From: Stemphylium vesicarium
Lineage: Eukaryota; Ascomycota; Dothideomycetes; Pleosporales; Pleosporaceae
Direction of reading: 5' to 3'
NCBI GenBank assembly: GCA_004380135.1
Contig: QXCR01000069.1
Span: 91,317 to 155,316 of the forward strand
DNA: 64,000 nucleotides
Under the pieces are notes generated by a model. It was not told the origin of the DNA and did no database searches. It saw nothing but the letters and a program-made list of their open reading frames with translations. A program made the position numbers and the translations under genes. Shown in pieces: positions 43,782 to 56,900 of the stretch (position 1 is the first letter of the stretch; every line of letters begins with the position of its first letter).

Positions 43782-45431
43782 ATGGCTACCTACTCCGCGA
43801 TTAGTCCCGAGCCAGCAGAGGCAGATCCCATGTCATCAAGTATCGGGTCGCTGAGAGGCAGGAGGTCAGCACACACACTCCCAAGACTACCCAACCAAGA
43901 CTGACAGTAATAGGAGAGGCCGAGGCAAACAAGATGTCGGATTCAAGGGACAGGCTTCATGGATATCGAGTGTCATCAACCTGGCCAATACGAGTATGTT
44001 CTTGAGATGCGACTCGGTACATTTCACTGACATGACCAGTTCTCGGCGCCGGCCTCCTCGCCATGCCCTCTGCGCTCTCGAAAATGGGCATCTTCCTCGG
44101 TATCTTCGTAATCGCGTGGGCTGGCACAACCGCAGGCTTCGGCCTATACCTGCAGACTCGATGCGCACGCTACCTTGACCGTGGCCATGTATCATTCGCG
44201 ACTTTGTCGCAAATGACGTATCCGAACCTGTCCATTATCTTCGATGCTGCCATTGCCATCAAGTGCTTCGGAGTCGCCGTCAGCTACCTGATTATCATCG
44301 GAGACCTCATGCCGGGAGTCGTCCAGGGATTTGCGCCGGGTGCTCAGGATATTACCTTCTTGGTGGACAGGCAGTTTTGGATCACGGCCTTCATGTAGGC
44401 AGCTTGTCTAAGTACTACAGAATTTGCTGGCTAACCGACGCAGGCTCATCGTCATCCCGCTATCCTTCCTCCGCCGTCTAGACTCGCTCAAGTACACTAG
44501 CATCATCGCGCTTTTCTCCATTGCCTACCTCGTCATCCTGGTCGTGGCCCACTTTCTCAAAGGCGACACACTTGCAGACCGAGGAACAGTCCGTGTATTT
44601 CAATGGGCAGGCCCTGTGTCTGCACTCGCTGCATTTCCCGTCATCGTCTTCGCATACACATGCCACCAGAACATGTTCTCCATCCTCAACGAGATTGCCG
44701 ACAACTCGCACTTCCAGACGACTACTGTCATCTTTGCCTCGATTGGCGGCGCATGCGGCTTATACATTTTGACGGGGATCACTGGTTACCTTTCATACGG
44801 CGACAACATCCACGGCAACATTGTCTCCATGTACCCCACGGCAGCCGCCAGCACCATCGGCCGCCTTGCCATTGTCATTTTGGTCATGTTCTCTTATCCC
44901 CTGCAAATCCACCCTTGCCGCGCGAGCATCGACGCCTGTCTGAAGTGGCGTCCTGGCGGCCGGAAACCAGCTGACGGTGACCCTTCTCGAAACAGCCTAA
45001 TCACCCACACGCCCAAGGCCGGCGTTCCCAAGAACAGCGAAATGAGCGATCTTAGGTTCGCAATCATTTCCACCGTCCTCATCATCTTGTCTTTCATTAC
45101 CGCCATGACGGTTTCCAGTCTGGAAAAGGTCCTTGCCTATGTCGGTTCAACAGGTTCAACGACTATTTCCTTCATTCTTCCGGGGTTGTTTTACTACAAG
45201 ATCTCGGACCCAGAATCCACGCACCACCAACGGCTCGTCAAAGACGAGGATGACGAGGATGAGTACCAGAGTGGTGAGGCCGAGGGCTATGTCACTAGTG
45301 AGGGCCATTCGAATCGCGATTTCAGAAGGGGCTTGTTGAGGAAACTGGCGCTTGCGCTGAGCATTTACGGTGTTGTTGTCATGGTCACTTGCTTGATTAC
45401 CAATACATTTTTAGTCGCGGCGGCGCATTGA
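43782..45431 (+). CDS. Vacuolar amino-acid transporter (Avt5/6/7-like, AAAP family)
   Basis: Four exons, 43782-43864, 43914-43993, 44040-44394 and 44444-45431, give 501 aa. The family entry motif SSVINLANTILGAGLLAMP spans the exon 2/3 junction and starts the first helix. About eleven hydrophobic segments follow, including AVSYLIIIGDLMPGVV, LIVIPLSFLRRLDSLKYTS and FPVIVFAYTCHQNMFSI. The CHQN sequence is typical of fungal Avt and SLC38 transporters. An acidic loop (DEDDEDEYQSGEAEG) lies before the last helix. These proton-coupled permeases export amino acids from the vacuole. Substrates cannot be read from sequence. Confidence 0.92.
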
Positions 45432-45761
45432 GGGGTTCATGTAGAGAGAGAGCGCGTGTGAGAGGGCGAAAGAGCATTTTGCATTAGCGGGAGTTTTTGA
45501 AGCATACTAGATTGCATGGGGATCCGAGGATCTGCGGGGGTGTTTTGGTTTTGTTCGGGCTTCGAATCGCTAGTTGTATTGCTGTTATACAGATTGTGTA
45601 CGAGTATCCGCCCCCCGCGTCTTTGAACGGGAGCCGGAAGCGAGAAATATACAAGGGGCATTTCCCCAATTTTCCTTTCCTCACAAGAAAGATGTGATTT
45701 CCTTTCATTAACGCCATATCACAATGCCGCCCCTCTTGCCCTAGACATGGTTCCATCAACC

Positions 45762-46329
45762 CTACGCAGCAACACTCCCCTCCCCACCCTCCATATTCTC
45801 CACTTTGCTTCTTCCACCACCACCAGTCTCGGGTATTAAGCTCTTATGTGCCGAATCTGCCTTGACAACCTGTCCCTGGATCTGACCCACCCGGTACTGC
45901 GGCTCCAATATGCCCACCATGCTGAGAAGCCGCCACGCGGTATCACTTGGCTGCGCACCCACACCGACCCAGTAGCGGGCCCGCGAAACGTCCATTTTGA
46001 TGTCTTTCCACGGTCGTCCGTGCGTGTCGCCTGGTCGCGGGGCTTGTGGCTTGGGGTCGTAGGTGCCGAGGACTTCGAGGGGGCGGGAATTGCGCGCTGT
46101 GCTGGGTGGGGGGTTAGTTTGGGTGCGTGCAGAGATGATGTGTGTTGGGTTATATGGTTTGCGCGATTGAGGCATTTGCGGAGGTCCGAAGCACCTGCGA
46201 AGCCGAGTGGGATATGGGGAATGGGAATGGGAATGGGAATTGTGCAACGTACCGAGCGTGCGCGACGACGATGTTGTAGAAGGGGGCGTGCTTCTTGCCG
46301 AAGCGGGCGAGGCGGATTCTTAACACCAT
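45762..46329 (-). CDS. Mitochondrial small-subunit ribosomal protein bS16m
   Basis: Two exons, 46253-46329 and 45762-46101, with a 151-bp intron give 138 aa. The N-terminus MVLRIRLARFGKKHAPFYN and VVAHAR followed by NSRPLEVLGTYDPKPQ is the S16 signature. RARYWVGVGAQPSDTAWRLL follows in the normal order. A Gly/Ser-rich extension, typical of mitochondrial versions, forms the C-terminus. The protein binds 16S-type rRNA in the mitochondrial small subunit. The intron contains a GGGAAT tandem repeat. Confidence 0.95.
46216..46240. repeat. GGGAAT hexamer tandem repeat
   Basis: Four units of gggaat inside the intron of the bS16m gene. Confidence 0.85.
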
Positions 46330-46722
46330 TGCTGTTGGTTGTGTATTGGGTGGGCAGCTACAATCGCGGCGGCGACGTCTGCGGGATGTTTGTTGGTGGT
46401 GATTTGGGAACTTTTTGGAGGCCGAGGTTTCGCCGGGATGCCGACGGGATAGAGCACGTGCTGGTGGGTGGTGTTGATGACGCTTTGCGCGTAGTTTGGA
46501 TAGTTATTGAATTTACCAGCTTTGACGATTAGCTTGCATGTGAGGTGTGTGTTAATCCCGATTCCATGATTTGAGACTGGATAGCTTGGGGCTGCACGAC
46601 GGGATGTGCACATAGAGCAGTGATGTAATCGCAACACCATGAGCTGTACTTGAAGCTTCGATTCCTGTACTTGAACTCTACTTTCATCCCCCTAGCCTAA
46701 AACTCCTCCGGAAGGATACGTT
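46330..46722. promoter_or_regulatory. Divergent promoter, bS16m and NAD(P)H-hydrate epimerase
   Basis: A 393-bp region between two start codons. No additional frame is supported. Confidence 0.5.
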
Positions 46723-47579
46723 ATGTCTCTTCGAGTAAGTTTTTGATGCTACTCTTATTTTGGGCTGCAACCTGACATTCTGATAGACCCTCTCCGCCAA
46801 AAGCGCAGCGGCGCTCGACCAAGAGCTCATGTCATCGGGCGCATTCTCCATAGATCAACTGATGGAACTTGCTGGACTTTCCGTGTCACAAGCTGGTAAA
46901 AAACACAAGTTGACGGCATTGTCTTGGAACTAATCTTTCAAGTGTTCAAACTCCAACCACTCAGCAAGGGAAAGCGCATCCTTGTAGCATGTGGTCCTGG
47001 TAACAACGGAGGAGACGGTCTCGTCGCAGCCCGCCATCTCTTCCACTACGGCTACCAACCTACCATCTACTATCCAAAGCAGAGCAAGAATGAGGTCTAT
47101 CAGGTTTGTCTCGATTACCTGTTGTCAATTCATCAACTGACATGCCTCAGCGACTGAAGAAACAACTCGAAGACCTAAAAGTGCCATTCACGGAAGACTT
47201 CACAGGCGCTTTGAAGCAGACCGATCACATCGTCGATGCAATCTTCGGGTTCAGTTTCTCTGGAGAAGTACGTGAGCCCTTCCCCAAAGTCATCGAGGCG
47301 CTGGCATCCACGTCTGTTCCTGTCCTTGCGGTCGATGCGCCGTCTTCGTGGGACATTGAAGAGGGACCAAGGGACTCGGGTCCGGGAAAGGGATTCATGC
47401 CGCCGGCACTCGTCAGCTTGACGGCCCCAAAGCCGCTGGTGAAGAAGTTTACTGGCCGCCATTTTCTGGGTGGCAGGTTCTTGAGCCCTGAGATGGCGCA
47501 CAAGTACAATCTGGATATTCCCCAGTATGAGGGCCTGGATCAGGTTGTGGAAGTGCCTGTTGAGGGTGCAAAGTTATGA
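46723..47579 (+). CDS. NAD(P)H-hydrate epimerase (YjeF N-terminal domain)
   Basis: Four exons, 46723-46734, 46787-46895, 46943-47103 and 47151-47579, give 236 aa. The enzyme epimerises R-NAD(P)HX so the S-specific dehydratase can repair damaged cofactor. SAKSAAALDQELMSSGAFS and QLMELAGLSVSQAV form the start. The phosphate-binding loop is ACGPGNNGGDGLVAARHL. The catalytic Asp is probably in VDAIFGFSFSGEV and substrate contacts in VLAVDAPSSWDIEEG. Length matches stand-alone epimerases. The first exon has only four codons; no mitochondrial presequence is obvious. Confidence 0.94.
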
Positions 47580-47958
47580 ACGGATCCCTGGTGTGACCCA
47601 TAGCTAAATTCTTGTCTTTACTCTTATCTTGTGAGTGAATGCGACGCAGTAATTTTAGTTTCGTTTGTTTACAATTTCGAAAGCATGGTTTTGAGCGTTC
47701 GCAATCACGACGCGACTCTTTCCCCGCAGAACCGCGGCACGGCTAACAGCGGTCTTGAGATGTCATCCGAACCCCAGCTTCCACAATGCTTCGGCAAACA
47801 CCTGTCGCAGTCTTGTGCGAGCCGCCAGCCCGGCTAACCTCTGTAATTATTTCTTCTCTCATGGCGTGACGATTGATTGTCCCTTTACGCATTGTACAAT
47901 CGACCCGCTCGCATCATAAATTCAAGCGTGCTGCGGGAGTCTTCAAGTACAGCCCAAA
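47580..47958. other. Intergenic region, no gene seen
   Basis: About 380 bp between tandem genes. It should contain the 3' end of the epimerase gene and the promoter of the carboxylase subunit gene. Confidence 0.4.
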
Positions 47959-49790
47959 ATGGTCCCGAAAGCGCCCTCTCGAGAGGCTTTGACGCTGCTC
48001 AGGAACACAATACGACCCTCTGCGGCTATACGGGCGCAAGCACAACGCTGTCTCCTCTCCTCCGCTTCCCGCCCTACGGCATTATCGCAGTCTCGAAGCC
48101 AGAACCCCCACCAAAGCACTCGCAATGCTGCTACCTTTACGCATTCACACCACGCCGAGGCCGTCTCCGTCATCCCTACAGCTGTTGATACAAGCAACGC
48201 CGACTTCAAAGAGAACAAGCGCCAGATGGACGAAGCAACGGAGAATCTCATCAATCTCCACGCCAAGATTGCGCAGGGTGGGCCACAGAAAGCGAGGGAC
48301 AAGCACATACAAAGAGGAAAGATGCTAGTCAGGGACAGGATCTCAGCTTTGATCGACCCTGGCACACCATTCCTCGAGTTGAGCCAGATGGCGGGCTACG
48401 ACATGTACGGGGAAGATAATGTGCCAGCAGGTGGTATCGTCACGGGTATCGGTAGTGTCAATGGCGTGCAGTGCATGGTGGTAGCAAATGACGCCACAGT
48501 CAAAGGAGGCACATACTACCCAGTCACTGTGAAGAAGCACCTGCGAGCCCAAACTATCGCGCAAGAGAACCGCCTACCGTGCATCTACCTCGTTGACTCT
48601 GGAGGTGCGAACCTGCCCAACCAAGCCGACGTGTTCCCAGATGTCAACCACTTTGGCCGCATATTTTACAACCAAGCGCGCATGTCAAGCATGGGTATCC
48701 CACAAATCAGTGTTGTCATGGGTCCATGTACGGCCGGTGGTGCCTATGTGCCCAGTATGAGTGACGAGAACATCATCGTGGAGAACCAAGGTCACATCTT
48801 CCTCGCGGGCCCACCTCTCGTCAAAGCAGCGACTGGTGAAGTCGTCTCGGCAGAGGATCTTGGTGGAGGCAAACTTCACAGCGAGGTCTCAGGTGTAACA
48901 GACTACCTGGCAGTCGACGATGCACATGCGCTAGTTCTGGCGCGAAGAAGCATCGGTAACCTCAATTGGCATCGCAATCAGACAGTCACTACACTGCCAA
49001 AGTACCAAGAGCCCCTTCACGACCCCCAGGAACTGTCTGGCATTGTAGGCACCAACCTCCGTCGCCAAATCCCCATCCACGAGGTCATTGCACGCATCGT
49101 GGACGGATCGTCTTTTGACGAGTTCAAACCATTGTACGGCTCAACGCTGGTGACTGGGTTCGCGAAGATCTATGGACATCCAGTTGGTATTGTCGCCAAC
49201 AATGGAATTCTTTTCAGCGAAAGCTCCCTGAAGGGTGCTCATTTCGTACAACTTTGCGGCAAACGGCATATTCCGCTCATCTTCCTTCAGAACATCTCAG
49301 GCTTCATGGTCGGCCAGGATGCCGAGAAGGGAGGCATCGCGAAGAACGGTGCCAAGCTTGTGACAGCCGTGAGCTGCGTTGATGTTCCCAAGTTCACGGT
49401 AGTGGTTGGATCCAGTGCCGGTGCAGGTAATTACGGCATGTGGTCAGTGTGCTCCATGTTTCAATTGGAGCGATTTGCTAATGTTTACACAGCGGTCGCG
49501 CATACTCCCCACGTCTCTTGTTCACTTGGCCCAACGCAAAGACATCGGTCATGGGCGCGGAACAACTGTCGTCTGTTATGGAAGCCGTTGGCAAAAAGGT
49601 GGACCCGGCGCTCAAGGCACGTATTGAACACGAGAGCGAGGCAGTTTTTGGCTCGGCAAGGCTATGGGACGATGGTATCATACCGCCGGAGCACACCCGG
49701 CGGGTACTCGGCATGGGATTGCAGATGGCATGCGGTGGACAGAACCAAGGCGTGGAGAAGGAGAGCACCTGGGGAGTGTTTAGGATGTAG
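47959..49790 (+). CDS. Methylcrotonyl-CoA carboxylase, beta subunit (mitochondrial)
   Basis: Two exons, 47959-49442 and 49493-49790, give 593 aa. It is the carboxyltransferase subunit of the biotin enzyme in leucine degradation, converting 3-methylcrotonyl-CoA to 3-methylglutaconyl-CoA in mitochondria. An Arg/Ser-rich, acid-poor N-terminus of about 60 residues is a mitochondrial presequence. Typical motifs are RGKMLVRDRISALIDPGTPF, CIYLVDSGGANLPNQADVFP, VMGPCTAGGAYVPSMSDE, and ISGFMVGQDAEKGGIAKNGA near the C-terminal half. The intron lies in GNYGM-CGRAYSPRLLFTWPN. Reading through the intron would give a longer, aberrant C-terminus, so the spliced form is preferred. The alpha subunit gene is not in the window. 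Confidence 0.96.
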
Positions 49791-50849
49791 GATAAAAGCC
49801 CTGGCAGAACCACAATTCCAGACGCGCGTTTTGCTACTTTGTCGTAAGCTTGATCATCGCATGTGCCTGATGATTTGCTTGTTGCGCTACAAAAAGGGTG
49901 GTTCTTCTGTCGCCCGAAGGAATCGATCGCAATTTCCGCCCCCACAAAACCCTGACGTCCGCTTCTTCTGTGGTCTTGGCACGGCGCGTCAAGACAGCCG
50001 GCGGTACCCTCAAGCACGCGACAGACATGCTTGGTAAATGCTTGTAATGCGGCGTGGTAGACATAGGCTCAACGTCGTTCGCAGACCTAGCTGTCAATCC
50101 TGATCGTCAAAGGTTGACGCGTCGTACAACGAAAGCTATGAAGCAGTTGTTTTTGTATGGAGCCGTTGCCAGCGCAGGGCCGAGGCAGACACGCCTGCGC
50201 CACAGTTCCCTGCTTCCGCCCCGCCTCGGCCGGGTCCCCCTCTGTTTCAAGCCATCTCGACATGGTCCGGCGTGACTAAGTTTCCAGGAAAAATGATAGT
50301 TGGCACTCTCTTCTGCAGACATCCATGAGCCGGTTGGCTGCCGGCCGCGCGGGAACGAAGAAGCTCAGCCAGCATAGCCGATGGGTGGCCGGGACGGTTT
50401 AGGCCTTCCATGACGACCTGCCTTTACATAGTAGGCAAAACGGAAGACGATGGTGGGGGGAATGGACGGCCGCATGCATACTGATTTGCTGACGTTGGGA
50501 ATACGGGATAAGGTGTCCAAACTGTGGCGCACAAGCCCGCCCATGATCGCAATTAACTTCCAGCTTTGCGCTTCGTCGGTACGAAGGCAGTCTTCCTTGT
50601 CAGGTGCATCGCGTCGATCCCGCCCACCTTCTTTGTCCCCATCCGTCATTCACGCTTGTTCTTCATTCATACACGTTCGCTTTCCTGCTCATTCCCTCAT
50701 TTTCGCACTGCTCACACCAACTACTTGTCGACCACTCAACTGCCACTTCTGCTCGTTGTCTACCCGAGTATCTCGTCTCCCCACTAGCTCGTGTTTAGTC
50801 TCGGGACCCCACTCGTTAGCATTGCTTTAGGCGCATCTCATATGCCGCG
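49791..50849. other. Intergenic region, no gene seen
   Basis: About 1.06 kb. Pyrimidine-rich sequence at 50,640-50,830 looks like the 5' leader and promoter of the GH76 gene. No other gene is supported. Confidence 0.4.
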
Positions 50850-52459
50850 ATGAGGTTGTTCAGCCCTGCGCGAGCGCTAGCGGCGCTCTCTCTATCATCG
50901 ACGGACGTCGTGCGACCGTTTACTGAAGCCATAACTCTGGATCCGAACTCTGAACGTAAGCACTCGTCTTCGCTCAATGTCTACGCGCCGTCCCAATTGC
51001 TGATGCGCTCCCGCAGAATCCATCAATGATGTCTCCAGCCAGGTCGCCAAGCAACTCGTTGCGCAATATGCGACAATTGACGACAAGGGTATTCATGTAC
51101 TGGGGGGTTACCCGGGTATCTTATATGAGCCCTACTACTGGTGGCAAGCGGGTGCCATGTTCGGTACACTACTAGACTACTGGCACTACACTGGTGATGA
51201 TCAGTACAACGAAATGGTCCGCGAGGGTCTGATGCACCAGTTTGGAGAGCATAACGACCTGGTATGTATCACCAGCGAGGCTATCTTACTGAATAGCTGC
51301 TGACTTTGTTCAAGATGCCATCGAATCAATCGAAAAACGAAGGAAACGACGATCAAGTGTTCTGGGCCTATTCCATGATCGCCGCAGCCGAGTACAAGCT
51401 CAAAGACCCTCCCGACGATCAACCCGGTTGGCTCGCCATGACACAATCTGTCTTCAATCAGTTCGTAGGACGCTATCAGAAAGAGGTCGTCGACGGAAAC
51501 TGCGGTGGCGGCATGCGCTGGCAAATCTACCCGTGGCTTAACGGATGGACATACAAGAACACTGCTTCAAACGGTGGTCTTTTCCACCTCGGCGCGAGGC
51601 TGGCCATGTACACAAAGAACGACACATATGCGACTTGGGCGGAGAAGGCTTTTGACTGGATGTCGGACAGCCCAATCTTACCAGGAGACGGACAAGTCTA
51701 TGACGGAACCAGTATGACCACGAGCCCACCGTGCAGCAATGCAGATCAAACACCATGGACGTACAACTACGGCATCATGATAGCAGGCGCCGCATACGTA
51801 CGCCTTTCCAAACAACCCGTAAATTGCGCAAAGCTGACCAAACGTAGATGTACAACTACACCAATGGCGGCGAGAAATGGGGCAAAGCGCTCGGTCAATT
51901 CCTCAATAAAACTAGCATCTTCTACCCGGAGGACAAAGGCGGTGTCATGGTAGAAGTCTGCGAACAAGACTGCGAAGGATGCGTACCATGCAATGCCGAC
52001 CAGGAGAGTTTCAAAGCCTATCTCGCCCGCTGGCTCGGCATCACCATGCAAATGGCACCAGAGTTCGCGCCGCAGATTCTTCCCCGCCTGCAGAAATCCG
52101 CTGTTGCTGCGGCGCAGACGTGCGAGGGGCCTTCACAACATAACGGCGGGCCACACCAGTGCGGTACTAAATGGTGGTTCACGGGTTACGATGGTATAGG
52201 TGGCGTCGGTCAGCAGATGACGGCTCTCAACGTCATCAGTGTACTCAATGCTCAGCGCGTTCCAGCACCGTATTCGCGCTCAACTGGTGGTTCGAGCAAA
52301 GGCAATCCCGGGCTGGGGTCTGGCACCAATGATGGCGATAGACTTCCCAAATTCCAGTCGGACATCACGACGGCGGATAAGGCGGGAGCGGCGATTGTTA
52401 CGATTCTTGTCGCGCTAATGTTTATTGGCGGGGCTTGCTGGATGCTAGTGGGGGTATAG
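50850..52459 (+). CDS. GH76 mannan endo-1,6-alpha-mannosidase, GPI-anchored (DCW1/DFG5 type)
   Basis: Four exons, 50850-50955, 51017-51261, 51315-51797 and 51848-52459, give 481 aa. Family-76 enzymes are thought to transfer GPI-linked mannoproteins into the cell wall. The N-terminus is a weak signal sequence (LFSPARALAALSLSS). GH76 motifs are YYWWQAGAMFGTLLDYW, DDQVFWAYSMIAAAEYK, GNCGGGMRWQIYPWLNGW, KNTASNGGLFHLGARLAMY and WTYNYGIMIAGAAY. The catalytic Asp pair is probably DD in GNDDQVFW. The C-terminus ends in a Ser/Gly-rich stretch and a hydrophobic tail (AAIVTILVALMFIGGACWML), a GPI-attachment signal. Confidence 0.94.
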
Positions 52460-53945
52460 CAGATGGAAATCTTTCTCGTTCTAAGATAAAAGATGGCCCT
52501 TTTTTTTTATTAAGTTATAACGTTACCCATTTCTTAGATAACAGGATGAAGGTAAGGTTAGGAGCATTTACGGCTTTCTTAGTTACATCATTGTCTTCAT
52601 CCGAGGTTCACCCAGGTGCGGTGGCGTGCATCATTAGCCCTGCGCCACGATGTGCAATTGGCCTACCTGACGTTACACAGCATCGCATTCGAACTTTAGG
52701 CAAAAGGAAGCTGGAGCCTAATCTTGAACCCCACCACCACTTCTCCACGATGGAGAGCAAAATATGCCACTTCTTTGTTGCTGGGCGCTGCTTGAACAGG
52801 GAGACATGTCGCTTCCAACATCCTGATACGGTCCCCACCCCTCTCTCCTCCGAACGCAAAGCGGAACTTGTTAGCCGCTCGCAGTCGGGCGGCTCCGTTC
52901 CAAAAGCGAAGATACCTTGCAAATTCTATCTCCTAGGCACATGTACCAGGGGAGACTTCTGTACCTTCGAACATTCAAACGCGACTACAGCCACAGCCAC
53001 AGTCTTCCGTCCCGTATCCAGCGACACTAGGTCGAGCGTACCGTGCAGGTACTTTCAAAGAAGCATCTGTAAAATGGGAGAGCTATGCCCCTTCAGTCAC
53101 GACATTCAAGGTAATCTAGTCATGCCGAAGACGCTGTCGGATCACAAGCCCATCAAGGACATTGGCCTTGGTGCATCAACTTGGGCGCGTTCCAATTCTT
53201 CCTTCAGAGAGCATGATGAAACCAAACTACCAAGGAAAATTGGAGGGGCCACCGTGGGTTTTGCTAACGGGGCTTCTGTTTCGACGATCTCTTTGATTTC
53301 GAACTTCTCCACCGTGTTCACATCCGACCTATCTTAAGATACATCCATTCAAGATTTAGTAGACCTCTTGAGCAGCAGGGGCTTTCCGCAGGTAACTCCC
53401 GATTGTATTCGCTTCAAACACATTCCGGAAAAGCTCCATAAGACAGCTGTAATTACAGTCCGTGATCCAGACTTTGCAAACAAGCTTCTCCAGCGCCATG
53501 GGGATACCCTTGTCCGTATTAGGGATGTGGGAGTTCAAGTGTCGAAAATGCAACTTGGAGGGGAGACAGAGACCGGCATGAATCGGCTCCAGCTCACCGG
53601 CGTTACATGTTCATAGTTCAGTCCTCCAAAGGTGGCTTATCTCCAATGCGAGACGGATTGGAAAGCAAAGCGGGCACTCGAACGCATCAAGGGCCCGGAC
53701 TCAGACCAGCTCATGGGCCGGAAGCCCGATGTCACGTATCAACCAGTTCGGTCCTTGCAAGTGGGCAATCTTGACCTGAATACAAACGAAGCGGGACTTC
53801 GACGCTTTCTTCCTTCTCCACAGCCCATTAAGGTGAATTAGGGACCTCAATCCCACATGTTCACTGCGAAACAGCTAGAGGAAAGAGCTATCACGCAACT
53901 TCGATCTCACGGTACTCTCACAGAAGAGTGTACTGCCCATACCCA

Positions 53946-56900
53946 AAAGGGGCCAGACTTGCTATCAATCAGGCCAGTCCGATATCAATCAGGCTGCCGC
54001 CCCAATTTGGCAGGCCGGAGCTCTTAGCCTAACCTAATTAATTACTAAGGCGTTACGGAGGTCGTATTTAAGGACTAATTTACCTACTAAGACTAAGGTT
54101 TTTAGGCTAGACTATTTAACTATTTAACTATTTAATATTAAAAAAAACTATTATAGCTACTTATACTACTTATATAAGCTTATATAGTAGCTAATTCGTC
54201 TACTATATAATCTAGTTTTAGTATTTTAAGTCCTATCTAACGCTAGCTTTTTAAATACTATAACGCTATAATTAACTTGATCTTTATCTATAGTCGCCGC
54301 GTGCCTAGCATATCTCCAAGCTCGCTAAACGTACGCTCACAATCAGCTGCTGACGCTGGTATTGTGAGTACGTCGATCGCAAACTTGGAGAGCATAGGGT
54401 ATTGTTGTGACAGCAGCTGCCAGTACAACAGCGGGTTGTACGATCTAGGATCGTCCTCGGCGAGCACTGGAACACGTTTCCACTGCTCGTATTCGTCGCC
54501 AAGACTCTCTTGCTGGTGTTTATCTGCAGCTTCAAGTTGTGACTTCAAAAACGCGGATCGCGACTCTGTTGGCCCGGCCACGCGCGGCTTTTTGGACGGC
54601 CGCTCGTCGTCGCTTGACGTGCTAGACGATGGCGCAGACCTTGTTTTGTCCTTGTAGGTCTTCCATAGTAGCAAGAAAGCGCGGTGATTGTTCTTGAGCT
54701 AGCCCTCCCGGTAGTGCGGGCCGTCGCGGGCGGTGTTGTGATCGTCTAGGACGGCCTAGAGCGCGTTAAGGTGGTGTTTATAGTGTAGATAGAGAATAGT
54801 AGTAGCGTAATAGATAGGCGCATTATTAAATTTTGCGTAGTACTATAATAGTTTCTAGTGCGTAAGGTTAACGTTAAGCTTTAGATAATCCTCTAGGGTA
54901 TCTAGGTCGTCGTAATTAACCTCTATAAGGCGATCCTTAAGCGCTTTAAGCTCGTTAAGAAGCCACTCGAAGGTGACTAGTACCTCCCAGATTGCGCCGT
55001 GACGACCGTATTTGCCGCGTCCCTCTAGCAGCTTTGTCGCCTCGGCGAAAGGCGCAAGGAGCTTCATATACTCGTTAATTGTTGCCCAGTTGCCAGCGTC
55101 AAGGCCTCCCTCGCGCAGAAACAGTCTGGGCGGCTGTAATACTTGTCAGCAATCGCTATTGTGACTAGGTGAGATACTAACCGCAAGCTCACGGACGCCC
55201 GGACGCCGTGCGCGACGCGCAGTTGCTTCTACGTGGCGATTCTCACCAATCTTGATCTCAACGTAGCTATCAAGAGGGCCTTGAAGCTCGACAGCGCGGG
55301 CAAAGGCAGCGTAGTAGGAATTCCAGCGAGTCTTAACTGGCTTAACAAGGTCCTTGAGCGCGACAGGCTCGCGCAGCGCGTCCGCTTGTTCTTGCTGTAG
55401 ACGCTGCAAAAGTTGTCGCGACTGGGGTGTGCAGATAGACGCGATAATATCAAATAACACCCCAATAGGCCCGTATTTGCGCCAATCCTGCATGAACTGC
55501 TCCTCGTCCTCAAGGTTTCCGCCGTCGTTTTCGTACGCGTCGCGGTCTTTGCCCCATATAATTACCTGCGCAGCAAGGTTGAGTATGTGACAGCAGCAGC
55601 GTAGACGTCGCTCCGGTGCGCCAAAGCCGTACAGATCAGCGAGGCTAGCGACAGCAGTGTCGTTGTTGTACGCGTTATCAAGCACAAAGTAGCCCACAGA
55701 GTCCTTGTTAACCCTAAATTTTGTCAGCGTTGTTGCTACAACGCTCGCAATATTGACGCCGCTGTGCTGCCCATGGAGCTCTGGCAGACCCAGAACAAAA
55801 TCCTGTACGACGCCGTGCGCGTCCATCATATGTACGCAGATGCCAGTGAGGCCAAGCTTGCCGCCAGTAGACGTCCAGTTGTCGAATGAGACGTGGATGA
55901 GGGAGCGCGCGTCGCGCAAATAGGCGGTTACGACAGGTATATAAGCGTGGTATTTGGCGACGATCGCGTCGCGGAGGGACTAGTAATTGCGCCAAAGTAT
56001 AGACTTAGCGAGCGGGTTAGCTGCCCTAATTATACACCGAAATGACAGTGTTTCTATAATATAGAGGCTCTAATTATCACTAGCCACCTAATCTATTAGC
56101 GCGTCGTTAAACTTACGCTTACTAAATAACGCTAAGATATTATTAGCGACGCCCTACGACACCTTAACGTTGTTCTACCGCATAAGAGCGACGAGAGAGC
56201 CTTAATTTAGGTCGCGGCGAGCCGAAACTAGGCTAGCGGGTCCTACGCCGTGACCTTTAGCGCGCTAGGCGAGGTGGGCAGTAGCAGACGAGGTAGACCT
56301 GGCGTCGTATTCCCCCCCAATCTTCTTATTAACGTAACAATAGCGGCAAAGCCAGATCTTACGCAGCCTGACGCGGTCATATATAGGCCAACCGTGGCGG
56401 TATATCCAACTTGGCGGACCTCTCATATGCTCCTTACTGCGCCGCTCGAGGTGCGGGACGCGCTGCCAGTCCAGCTCATCGAACTCGCCGTCGCCGTCCT
56501 CCTCGCAAGCCTGTACAACCTCAGGATTGTCGCTGTCGTCACTAAGATCATTAAGGGCGCTGCTAGCAGCCGGCCCAATAGACGTGTTTGGCGGAGGATC
56601 GTTGCGATTGTCGCGTTGAACAAGGCGCTAGAGTTGAGAGCGAGGCTAGACGGGCATTTTAACACTAAAAAAGCGCGTTTTAGGTGTATACTAACGCGAT
56701 AATAGGTATAATAATAGGTACTAGTACTAAAATTAGAAGATTAAGAATCTAATTAGTAAAAATACTAAGTTATACGCGCTAACTACTTTTTTAGACCTCT
56801 AGATAACTTTATAAAATTATCTAAAATTTAACTCTAAAAACGCGACTAAAACGCGATAAAAATACTAGTAAAATACTTATATATTAGTCTAATATTAGTT

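Noticed and set aside
49443..50037. Read-through C-terminus giving a 692-residue carboxylase subunit
   Set aside because: It passes through a clear intron (gtcagt...acacag); splicing restores the conserved C-terminal domain.
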